NCBI GenBank assembly: GCA_020631735.1
Contig: CM036197.1
Location: 44,191,880 to 44,255,879 of the forward strand
DNA length: 64,000 nucleotides
From: Saccharum officinarum
Lineage: Eukaryota > Streptophyta > Magnoliopsida > Poales > Poaceae
Direction of reading: 5' to 3'
Shown one piece after another: positions 35,068 to 45,258 of the stretch. Position 1 is the first letter of the stretch; every line of letters starts with the position of its first letter. The notes under the pieces are model-generated. The model was not told the origin of the DNA. It worked only from the letters and a program-made list of their open reading frames with translations, and did no database searches. The translations under genes were made by a program, and so were the position numbers.

Positions 35068-35466
35068 TTAAATTATTTGGAGCTAACACCTTGTGCTTGA
35101 GTATTAACTGTACTGTAGTCTTGTACTTTCTTGTAGCAAAATATTAGTTTCTTGTTGTGCTAGTGTTCTTTTATTATTATTAGAGTTTCACTTCAGAATT
35201 TGCATTATTGCCAACTCTGACACGTGTAGCTGAAATATCGTTTGCCATCTTGATGCCACTTGCAGGCTAGCTAGTGAGATCTGGTCACAAGTACTACTGT
35301 GAGCTGCTTGAGGCTTGGTGCATTACTTGTTCCGAGTAACAAGCCATTTGGCAGGAGACAGTTGTGAAGCATGCTGATCTCGATTACTCTGATTATACTT
35401 GGTGATTAAATCTAAGTATACCAGATATCCGACAAGCCAGATTCAGCACACATGCTTCCAAGCAGT

Positions 35467-38400
35467 ATGGACATTATTGACTTAAGCTCAGATAGCGAGG
35501 CTGGGATCATTGACCTGTCTTCTGACAGTGAAGACAACACTCTTTTTCTCCCTTACAGAGAAGAGGACGTGGACTATGATGATCCTGTTAGTCCTTTTTG
35601 CCTGTCTTTTTTTCCTCACAACACAGCACCTGACTGGAATAACATGGAAGAATTTGATGATTGGCGCGTGGTCGCAAAGAAAGAATATGATGACTGGTTT
35701 AGTTCAAATGCTTCATCCTCTTATAGCCCTGTTGAGGGTATATCAACCACTGAAGTGAACAATAAGGTGAGTAACAATATCAAGAGGACTCTTTCAATTA
35801 TCAATAACAAATGGTTCTGCAGCAAAACCTGAACATTTTCTATTCTCAAAATGATGAACATCAGCTTCCACAATCTTTCACCTACGGAAGCTTCATTCCT
35901 CAATCATTTGTACCCAGCCATTCAAGTTTAGGTGACAACTGGGTCAAGGAAGAGCCCTCTATGACGTTTAGTGGTTTTCAAAGATGCACTGCCAGTGGAA
36001 GTGAGATGCCTTCATCTACAGTGCCAATAGGTGACATTTTATTTTATTTTATCATTCTGAAATATTATGATTTGAGTCATCCTACAAAAATGCTTTATAT
36101 TTGTGCAAGGTGTGGATATTAAAGACTAATGTTGTTTCAAATTGTCAGATGATATCTTTGTATATGGAGGTCCACGTCCACATCGGATCTTCCCTCCGCC
36201 AATGCCATCTTCTGTTAATGATACAAAAGTTGAAAATGACGTAGAACAAAGGCTTTTCGGTTCTGATGAGAGAGCTGTATATGAAGAAGCCCTGAAGGTA
36301 TAGGTCTTTGGTTGATTTATACAGGCATGGCACCTTGCCATCTTCTGATATTCTGTTTTAATCACTTGGGCGAACCTTATTAATGTTACATACAAAAAAT
36401 GAATGCAGCATATCACTCAGGAAACGAAGGAGGAAGATCTGCCCAAAGGTGTTATGTCAGTTTTACTGCTTAAGCATCAGGTAACTTTTTCTCTAATATC
36501 AGTTATGCAGTTGCTATGCTTATGCTGGAGGCCCTATTCATTTTCATGTTCTTTTATGTTTGGAAGAAAATAGCATTGGCGTGGATGCTTTCGAAGGAGA
36601 ATAGTTCACATTGTCCAGGTGGAATTTTGGCAGATGATCAGGTTACTTCTTACTTTTCCTACCATATTCAAATAGCTTTTAATTGTTCTTCCTACCAGGT
36701 TCCTTTATGTTTAGCAATTAACATTGTGTGATACAGGGCCTTGGGAAGACAATATCAACGATCGCCCTTATACAGAAGGAGATGGTTAAGCAGTCTAGGT
36801 TCATGACTGCTGGTTCATACAGTACAAAATTTGTCCCAAACAGTGATTATGACAATGACGATGATGTTGTGATTGTCATGGCCAAGAAAGAACCAAAGGA
36901 TGAACCCTTGAATGAGCTAGATGATTCTGCACGATTGCATAAGCTCTGTGATAGTAAGTCAAACGCTGCTACTCATAAAGCTGAACCTTATGACAATGAC
37001 GATGTTGTGATTGTCATGGCCAAGAAAGAACTGAAGGATGAACCCTTGAATGAGCTGGATGATTCTGCACGATTGCATATTGCCAGCAGTCCTAAGCTCT
37101 GTGATAGCAAGTCAAACACTGCTACTGATACAGCTGAACCTAAGAAGACCAGAGTGAGGTACTCTGCATCAAACTTGAGGTCCAAGACTAGACCAGCTGC
37201 AGGAACATTGGTCGTGTGCCCTGCTAGTGTTCTTAGGCAGTGGGCTAATGAGCTCTCTGTGAAGGTTATGGAAGACATTAAATTGTCAGTCTTGGTTTAT
37301 CATGGAAGTTCAAGGACTAAAGATCCTAATGAGTTGGCAACATACGATGTTGTTGTCACCACGTACATGACTGTGGCCAATGAAGTACCTAAAGAAAACT
37401 CTAATGATGAGCAAAAGGACAGTGAATTGGACGGAATATGTCCAGATGTTTCCATCGGCAGCAAAAGAAAAAAGCAGAGCAAGCCAAAGAAGAAAAACAA
37501 AACTATCAATTTAGAAGGTGGCCCACTTGCCAGGGTACGATGGTTCAGAGTTGTGCTTGATGAAGCTCAAACAATAAAAAACTACCGGACTCAAGTCTCT
37601 AGAGCTTGTTGTGGACTGAGGGCAGAAAGGAGATGGTGCTTATCAGGAACACCTATACAAAATAAAATTGATGATCTGTATAGCTATTTCTGTTTCTTGA
37701 AATATGAACCTTACTCTAAATTTAGTAATTTCAAATATATGATTAAGCACCAAATTACTAGAGATTCAGTTCGTGGCTATAAGAAACTTCAAGCTATCTT
37801 GAGGATAATTCTACTGCGGCGCACAAAAGGTGAATTAAAGTACTTTGACCATAAATATATATATATATCTGTATGCATATTGTTCTGAGCTACGCTATGA
37901 AACTTGCACTGGGGCACACTTTATTGCTCTTGCCAACAAAACTTACTAATCCCCCACTCAATCTGGAATGCATTGCAACCTTGAAAACTTTGTTCAGCAT
38001 CTGGTTCCTGTTTGTGTTTCAGTACAATTTTTAGAAGAGTTCCATTGTGGTTCTTAAATCTTCAAGCTTTTCAGTATATGCCAATGTTGTCATTTTGTTG
38101 GTTGTGATATTGTCATTGATTTACTGTTAAACCGTTGTCCATACAGAAACACTTATAGATGGAGAACCAATCTTAAAGCTGCCACCAAAGACAATTCAGC
38201 TGAGTAAAATAGATTTCACCCAAGAGGAGCGAGCTTTCTACTTGGCACTTGAAGAAGGCTCTCGGCAGAAGTTCAAGGTACCTTAAAATTTGCATCATCT
38301 TTCTTCAGTAAGATACAAACTTGTGCCCCCTGTCCTCAAATGTAAAGACTTCTTTTTAGGACAACTCAAGCAGGGAGGGAAAAGACATGTACCCCTCAAT

Positions 38401-40967
38401 CAAGCACCTAAATTGCAGTGATTCAACTAAATCAGTAAATCCTGTCTATTTTAGGTAACCAATGCCATAAATTACAGTGTTAAATCCTGCCTATTCAGGT
38501 GGATTAGGTCATAGTCCTTACATTTGTGTACAAATTTTGAAAGCTAGAAGTCCTTACATTGAAATTAGGCTTATGAGTCTATCATTAAATAAGAATAGCT
38601 TAAATACTGAATTCCATTTCTGCCTTTAATTTTCTCCTGTTGGTTCAGTTGCTTTACATTGAGATGGTTTGGACATGTCCAACGGAGGCCTCCTGAGGCG
38701 TCGGTGCGTAGTGGAGTTCTAAAGCGGGCCGATAATGTAAAGAGCGGTAGAGGTCGACCTAAACTAACTTGGGACGAGTCCGTTAAGAGAGATCTTAAGG
38801 AGTGGAATATCTCTAAGGATTTAGCTATGGACAGGAGCGCTTGGAGATTGGCAATCAACGTGCCTGAACCGTGACCTCTTTTTGTCTTGTGCCCTTTATG
38901 TCCCTTTATGTGTCTCCCTGTTTCTCGTCTCTTTTGGGTTTCATCTCTAGCCTACCCCAACTTGCTTGGGACAAAAGGCTATGTCGTTGTTGTTGTTGTT
39001 GTTGTTGTTGTTTGTTGTTCAGTTGCTCAGGAATTCATGTCTGACGCTCATGTTGTGTTTGTAATACAGGCATACGATGCAGCTGGAACAATAAGGGAAA
39101 ATTATGCAAGCATTCTTGTGTTGTTGTTGCGGCTTAGGCAGGCTTGTGATCACCCTCTTCTTTTGAATGGACAGGAATCAGATCTGATTGACGTTAATTC
39201 TATAGAAAGGGCAAAGCAACTTCCTAAGGAAACAGTGACCAATTTGCTTGAAAAGTTGGAAAGAGGTCCAGCAATTTGTTCCATATGCAATGTAAGCAAT
39301 CGGGTCACTCAAAATTTGTTACAGGCGCAGTGTATTATTTGTATTACCTCTTGCTCTTGTAATACTTTATGTCTTTATTGTATGAAGAAGCAAAAGAACT
39401 AGGTTAACCAAGAGATATGTGTGTGACAAAACATTAAACAGTGACTGATGTACTTGATTTTAGCTGAAAATCCTATATAATCCAAAACTTTTTGATGAGT
39501 ACAATAATTTATTTTTCCCATTTTGCAGGATCCACCTGAGGATGCTGTTGTCACGACATGTGGTCATGTTTTCTGCTATCAGTGTGTACATGAGAGCTTA
39601 ACAAGTGATGGACATGTCTGCCCCTATGCACTTTGTGGAAAGAAACTAAGTTTTCGATCTGTTTTTACACCAGCTGTATTAAAACTCTGTACTTCGCCAA
39701 AGCTGGAGTTTGATGAAAAACCTAGTTGTTCCACAGCAGCGGACAAGCCATCCTCAATCTGTGAAAGCAGTTACATCTCCTCGAAGATCCGGGCAGCAGT
39801 GGAAATACTTAACTCAATCATCAAGACACCTGCCCTTAAAGCGGGGGATACTACTGAATCAATTCTCAGCATGGCACTCCCTGTTAAGGCAATAGTCTTC
39901 TCCCAGTGGACTGGCATGTTGGATTTGCTGCAGCTTTCACTGAACAGAAATGATATACAATTTAGGAGGCTAGATGGATCAATGTGTCTCAACTTGAGAG
40001 AACAACAAGTGAACGAGTTTAAAACTGATCCCAAGGTCCTTTCCTGCATTCTATCTTTTCTTTCTTCTTATTCAGCAATATTTACCGACATTTCACAAGT
40101 AAATACTGATAATATTTTTTATTCTTCAGGTGAGAGTAATGCTTATGTCACTGAAGGCTGGCAATCTTGGTTTAAACATGGTAGCTGCTTGCCATGTGAT
40201 TATGCTTGATCCTTGGTGGAATCCTTACGCTGAGGACCAGGCAGTTGACAGAGCACACAGGATTGGTCAGACCCGTCCTGTTACTGTTTCACGGTTCACA
40301 GTTAAAGACACGGTGGAAGACCGCATTTTAGCTCTGCAGGTAATTACTTCGGTTGTTGCCTATGCGATCATGATAGTTTTTTTTCTAGGTAGAGGACACT
40401 CTTCATTAGTCCACAGAAGATTTTAGCATGTGAGTTTAGAATGGCATTGAAAACTCAACAGCTAAGTGTTCGGTTTCAGCCTATAATCAATTAACCATAT
40501 TTTTGAAAGGAATAATCCTATAATCAAATAATCATATTTTTCTTGAAAGGAATAATCACTTAATCATAAAAGGTAGTCAAAATTTTCGTGATTTGTCATT
40601 TCAATCTTGATTTGTCATCTTGTGTCTTATGTGATCTCCCAATCTGCCAATATGAAAGTCAACACCAGTACTTCAATTTTGTGCTACTTTTTCGTGTGAA
40701 ATGACATTGCAGCTACAATCAACTATTACCTATGTACATCACATGCAGTGTCAATCTCGTTTTTTTAACAACTTTATATTGGCACTAAGGTCCATTGGAG
40801 TAACTAGCATTGAGCTTTTCTTGACGTTTATATTGGCTAAATGTGAATATTTCACTGGGCAGGAGAAAAAGAGAAAGATGGTCGAATCTGCATTTGGCGA
40901 GGATGGTTCCAGAGGCACTGCTACTAAATTGACGGTAGAAGATCTCAGATACCTCTTCATGGTGTGA
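35467..40967 (+). CDS. SNF2 helicase/translocase with embedded RING finger and N-terminal SIMs (CHR27/CHR28/FRG-like), gene A
   Basis: Eleven coding exons: 35467-35766, 35823-36030, 36149-36297, 36409-36480, 36567-36641, 36737-37829, 38147-38277, 39070-39291, 39529-40035, 40130-40339 and 40863-40967. All junctions are in phase, giving 1023 residues. Two SUMO-interacting-like motifs lie at the N-terminus (IIDLSSDSE at residues 3-11 and again at 14-22). The ATPase has GILADDQGLGKT (ending 273), DEAQ (543-546) and SGTPIQN. A C3HC4 RING (C746, C749, C761, H763, C766, C769, C781, C786) sits between the two RecA lobes, as in the Rad5/Rad16/Uls1 subfamily. Helicase-C has FSQW, GLNM and [10 protein letters not shown] (957-966). 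Residues 306-403 are a tandem duplication. Predicted role: nuclear DNA translocase with E3 ubiquitin-ligase activity. The closest plant proteins known to me are CHR27/CHR28, linked to RNA-directed DNA methylation. Start: ATG 35467 aligns with the paralog; ATG 35452 lies upstream of the acceptor at 35465. Confidence 0.93.
36848..37141 (+). repeat. In-frame tandem duplication within SNF2/RING gene A
   Basis: Two units of 47 and 51 codons (residues 306-352 and 353-403) start YDNDD and contain [24 protein letters not shown] and KLCDSKSN. They differ by few substitutions and a small insertion (IASSP). The unit lies between the P-loop and the next ATPase motif, a spot where this subfamily has variable linkers. 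Paralog B has no such duplication. Confidence 0.92.
38654..39016 (+). mobile_element. 5'-truncated RTE LINE in intron 7 of SNF2/RING gene A
   Basis: About 360 bp matching the 3' end of the RTE element at 49700-51346, from the [15 protein letters not shown] coding end through CCTACCCCAACTTGCTTGGG to a (GTT)n tail. It is flanked by the 11-bp direct repeat GTTCAGTTGCT at 38643-38653 and 39017-39027. It is inserted in sense orientation within the intron 38278-39069. Confidence 0.9.
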
Positions 40968-42560
40968 TGGCAACCTGTAATCATCCGCTGATGACTTTTG
41001 TTGTGACAATCCTAACGGATAGGCTAGGTTAGAGTTGATCACAGTATCATGTAGGCATTTTGGAGCTGACGTAGTGTATGTTTGTGGTGCTCACCATGGC
41101 TGATGCTACGACCCACTTCCCCAGTTCTGGTTGACCTGACTCTCTTGTAACTATTCCCATGGGATGGAGCTCTTAAGAAAACTCTTGCAATTCCAGGCTT
41201 CAGGAGAGAATGATATTGTGTATATATTCCAGTTATCCTTAGATTCTGGTGATCTGAATATGGCAGTGACGATATACTTCCTCTGTCCCGAAATAAACGC
41301 ACCTCTATGGTTCAAAATTTGTACTAGAATGAAGGTAAATATAGGGTTTGCATAGGAGGCTAGCTGTCAGCTGCAAGTCTACCGATTATCTTGGCCTTGG
41401 GAGCAATGAAATAAAAAAATCGTCACAAAAAAGGAACTGACGGGAGCTACGTGCAAGTGGAATGCTCTGGATCACTCATTGCTTCGGAGGTGTTTGAAGT
41501 TTAGTCCTTATCACATCAAACTGACGGGGGCTGTTTGGAACATGTATTTTTTCTGTTATATTTTTCCTATGAAATTGAACAGGTTCCTGTGAAATTCCTG
41601 TGCTGCGTTCCAAATAGGCCCTGATGAGCATGCTCAGCAGGGTAATTTGGCAGCTACACTAAGTTGCCTCCCTTATCCTATACATACGTTTATTGTGGGA
41701 TGGAGGGAGTACTAACTGAATTGTGATATGCTAACTGACTCTACTCAAGTTCTTTTCCTTTTATAGAGACATTCTGAATGTCTCATTACTGATATATCTT
41801 AAAGAAAACAAAGGCCGATACAAAAGGTAGACAACAAGACATAAAACGACTTTTAAAATAAGGGTACATTAGCACAGTTACTCATGTTTTATGTAGAGGA
41901 ATTTTCTGACCCCGAAATGAATGGACCGGAGACTGTACCGTCTCGGCAAAAAGTAGCATGGAGCAGGCCTGTGATGGAGCTTTTAAACAGAGTGATCATT
42001 CTAGGGGCGGGGCTTTGTGCTACGTGGTAGTGATGGTTCGGCTATGGCAGATTGGGTAAAGCCTGGAGCCGTTTCATGCGGAGATTATTGCTTGTTTGCA
42101 GGCCTTGCAGTTGGGATTATTGTTCTTTTATTTTTGCAGAGAGCAGAAACTGGTGATCTCAATCCAGATTTCTAAAAGATGGGTTTGTTTTTGGAGAATG
42201 TCTTTTGGTTTTTGTGGTTCAAGTTTAAATTTCAGTCTATTTACATTCTATGTGGTCTCTGAAGTTTAGCAGTTATGTCACATGCACTTGATATTGGATG
42301 CCTAGGAACAATACCATTTGTGTAGCCTCTGAAGTTAAAAAATTCAGCAATGCCTTCTCTTTATTTAGTCATAACATTCCAGAAGACAATCTATACAATT
42401 TGCTCTTTATTCAGTCTGAACATTCCAGAAGACAACCTATACAATTTGCTCTGGTCTTCTGTTGCCATACAATCACGATTTCCTAGCACTTTTGCTGCCT
42501 ACCTGTACAAATTGCTAGAACTTGTGCTTCCTATTCAGTTACTGCATAATTATTAGCAAT
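40968..42560. other. 3' region of SNF2/RING gene A and intergenic DNA
   Basis: No gene. Probably 3' UTR for the first few hundred bases. A short MITE is at 41525-41621. Around 42360-42460, ACATTCCAGAAGACAA is followed by a second similar copy, a short direct duplication. Confidence 0.4.
41525..41621. mobile_element. Short MITE-like element
   Basis: Ends GGGGGCTGTTTGGAAC and GCGTTCCAAATAGGCCC are inverted copies, around 95 bp of AT-rich DNA. The TGTTTGGAAC terminus is common in grass hAT or Tourist MITEs. The flanks show only TGA on each side. Confidence 0.6.
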
Positions 42561-43192
42561 GACACAATTCACAGAACACAATGCTTTCAAGTACAGCAGC
42601 TCCATTCTCCCAGTCCAAGCTCGATGGCCTCGATGCAACCAGTCCAAGCACGACCTCCTGAAAATGACGCGGCCTGGAACTTGCCAAGGGTGGCCTGGAC
42701 GTCAACCGCTTCCCAACCGCGGTGGCCGCGTACTGCAGCAGGGCCCGAGCACCACACAGCTGGCGCCCGGGAAACCGGCCTCTGCGTGGCCAGCGGGCAA
42801 GGCGGAGAATGCCCCCGAGGAGCCTAGCTGGGCGGCGCGGCATCCGGAACGAGGATACCCGGGCGTCGAGGGAGGAAGAAGAGAAGGGAGGCCGACGCAT
42901 GTGCTCGCGGGCCAGACGGCGGCGGAGGGGAAGGAACGAATGGCGACGGCGGCGGACTGCGGACAGGAGCCGACCAAGTCGCATCCTGCACGGTGTTTAT
43001 GGCCTGCTAGATAGATAGTCTGTGAGATGGGGAACGTGAGATGGCCCTTGGATGGAGCGGACGGCGCAGATCGCTCCACTGCAGAGAGTAGTCAGCCTGG
43101 TCGTTCCCCAGTCCACACGCGCCGCCACTCCACTCCGCTCAAGCGCCGCCCAATCCTCTTCCACTCCGCTCCGCTCCAGCGCGGCGGCGACC
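42561..43192. other. GC-rich upstream region of the F-box/FBD-type gene
   Basis: High GC with overlapping open frames on both strands and no recognisable protein. The last 150 bases, with repeated CCACTCCGCT, probably form the 5' leader of the F-box gene. It may hold a decayed coding fragment, but nothing can be named. Confidence 0.4.
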
Positions 43193-45065
43193 ATGGAGGA
43201 GCAGCAGTTTCAAACGAGCGTGGACGTCAGCGTGAGCAACATGCAGCGCGACGGCGTCGACGTTCCCGATCCGTTGACGCTGGGCACGGCCATGATGCTC
43301 ACGTATTCGTACGACGCCATCCCCGACCCACCCCGTGTCTCCCGCCGCGCGGGCCCCAGCCGACGGCGTCGACCGCATCAGCCTCCTCCCCGACTCGCTG
43401 CTAAGGAACGTCGTGTCGCGCCTCCCCGCCAAGGACGCCGCGCGCACCGCCGCGCTCGCCACGCGCTGGCGCGGCCTCTGGCGCTCCGTACCCCTCGCCG
43501 TCGTCGACGCCCACATCCTCCCGGACAGCGTCCCGGCCGACCACACGATGCCCGGAGGCGAGGACGTCCTGTCCTGGGCCGTCGCCGTCGTGGCGTCCCG
43601 CGTCCTGGACGCGCACCCGGGCCCCTTCCGCTGCGTCCAGCCGTCCACCTCTCCCGCTGCCACATGGCGTCGTACCAGGCCGACATCGAGCGCTGGCTGG
43701 AGCTCCTCGCCGCCAAGGGCGTCCAAGAGCTCGTCTTTTTCAACCGCCCGTGGCCGATCGACCACCCTCTCCCAGGCGCGCTCTACGGCTGCACTTCCGT
43801 CACCCGCCTGCACCTCGCCATGTGCAGGGTCCCCAGCACCGCCGGGCTTCCGCGCATCACACACTTCCCCTACGTCCGGGAGCTTGTCCTCGACACGGTC
43901 GCCATCGAGGAACGAGACCTTCACTTCCTGATCGACCGGAGCCCCGTCCTGGAGGTCCTCACCATCACCACAAACCAGACCGGGGCTCAAGTCCGGCTGA
44001 TCAGCCGCAGCCTGCGGTGCGTGCAGGTGACAACGTCTGCCGAAGTGCACATCACTGTGGTGGACGCTCCTCGTCTGGAGAGGCTGCTCATGTGGATGAT
44101 ATCACCTGCCGTGCCGGGCGAGAGTTGCTCAAGGATCAAGATTGGCCATGCACCCAAGCTGTGCATGCTGGGACATTGGCAGCCGGGATATGAACTGGAG
44201 ATTGGCAATACCATCCTCAAGGTCCTAGTTCCTGCTTTAACTTGTATATTTGTGATAGAGTGTGCCAATACTTAGATCTAAATTTCTGCTCTGGTGCATT
44301 TTATTTGCACATTTTGCATTGCAGGTGGGTACTAAAATGAGCCCAAGCATCATGGTCCCATCCGTCAAGATCTTGGCTTTGGAGGTGGGATTTGAAGTCC
44401 ACAATGAAGTCAAAATGATGCCTTGCTTTCTCAAATGTTTTCCCAACGTCGAGACGCTACATGTCTTCGTAAGACTTGCCAACCCCATCTCGTTTATTTG
44501 GCATGTAGCATCAATAGCACCAAGGCTAGCTTGCTAGCTTGTTTTATAGGTTCTAGTTGTGTGACTATTGACTCAGAACAATAGCTATCTGAACTATGTA
44601 TGCTTTGATTTGATCTCATTGCAGTCATTGAATGATGCCCCCATTGGCAAGGTTGATCCCAAGTTCTGGAAGGGGAAGGAGGCTGGCTGTATTGATTGCG
44701 TCCAGAGGCATGTGAAGAAATTTGTCTTCCAAGAGTTTCGGGGTAAGAAAAGTGAGCTAGCGTTCCTCAAGTTCATTGCTGAGAGAGCGCAAGTCCTGGA
44801 GAAGATGGTGGTCATGGTGGCCTCTAAATGCTTCTCTTCAGCAGATGCTGTCAATGCCAAGCTGAAGCCTCTGACTTCTGCAATATGGGCCAGTAAAGAC
44901 TGTAAACTGATTGTCTTCAAGAGTCCATCCTCTGATGGGGCATCCCCTGCCTGGGCTTCCAAAACAGCATCTGATTTTTCATGTAGTGACCCTTTTGATC
45001 TTCTGACCGCCGATGCTGAACTCTACAGTGGTGCCTCTGTGCTTCAACATTCCAACACTCTCTGA
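43193..45065 (+). pseudogene. F-box/LRR (FBD-like) gene with two frameshifts
   Basis: Three exons: 43193-44221, 44325-44468 and 44625-45065. After an N-terminal piece (MEEQQFQTSVDVSVSN), the F-box is clear: DRISLLPDSLLRNVVSRLPA then ALATRWRGLWRSVPL. An LRR region follows (YVRELVLDTVAIEERDLHFL; SPVLEVLTI), then a C-terminal FBD-like part (HVKKFVFQEFRGKKSELAFL; IAERAQVLEKMVV). Such proteins are substrate adaptors of SCF ubiquitin ligases. The F-box segment is in a different frame from both neighbours. One shift lies near 43340; the second coincides with an 8-base near-repeat at about 43634-43649 (CGTCCAGC/CGTCCACC). Because the two shifts cancel, the downstream frame matches the upstream one, so a protein without the F-box could be read. 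A sequencing error is the alternative. A Copia element sits 52 bp after the stop. Confidence 0.75.
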
Positions 45066-45116
45066 GTCTGCAGCCAACAACATACAAGCTAAGTCAAAGA
45101 AGATCGGGAATGTTTC

Positions 45117-45246
45117 TGTAAAGAAACACCGCACACCCTAATCAGGGGGGGTGACCTTCATTATATAGCCTGATAGGCTAGTGTTACAATGTACAAGGCC
45201 AATGGGCCGTACACCCAATATGGGCTGTTACTATTACATTCTAACA
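45117..45246 (-). repeat. 3' LTR of the Copia element
   Basis: 130 bp. On the element strand it starts TGTTAGAATGTAATAGTAAC and ends TGTTTCTTTACA. A purine-rich tract (GACTGAGGGAGAG) lies immediately upstream on that strand and serves as polypurine tract. Such short LTRs are usual for some grass Copia families. Confidence 0.88.
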
Positions 45247-45258
45247 CTCTCCCTCAGT

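Noticed and set aside
39001..39018. (GTT)n microsatellite as an independent repeat
   Set aside because: It is the 3' tail of the RTE insertion and is included there.
42553..43014. Overlapping frames of 120-150 codons on both strands
   Set aside because: GC-driven, Arg-rich, with no family match; more likely F-box upstream DNA.
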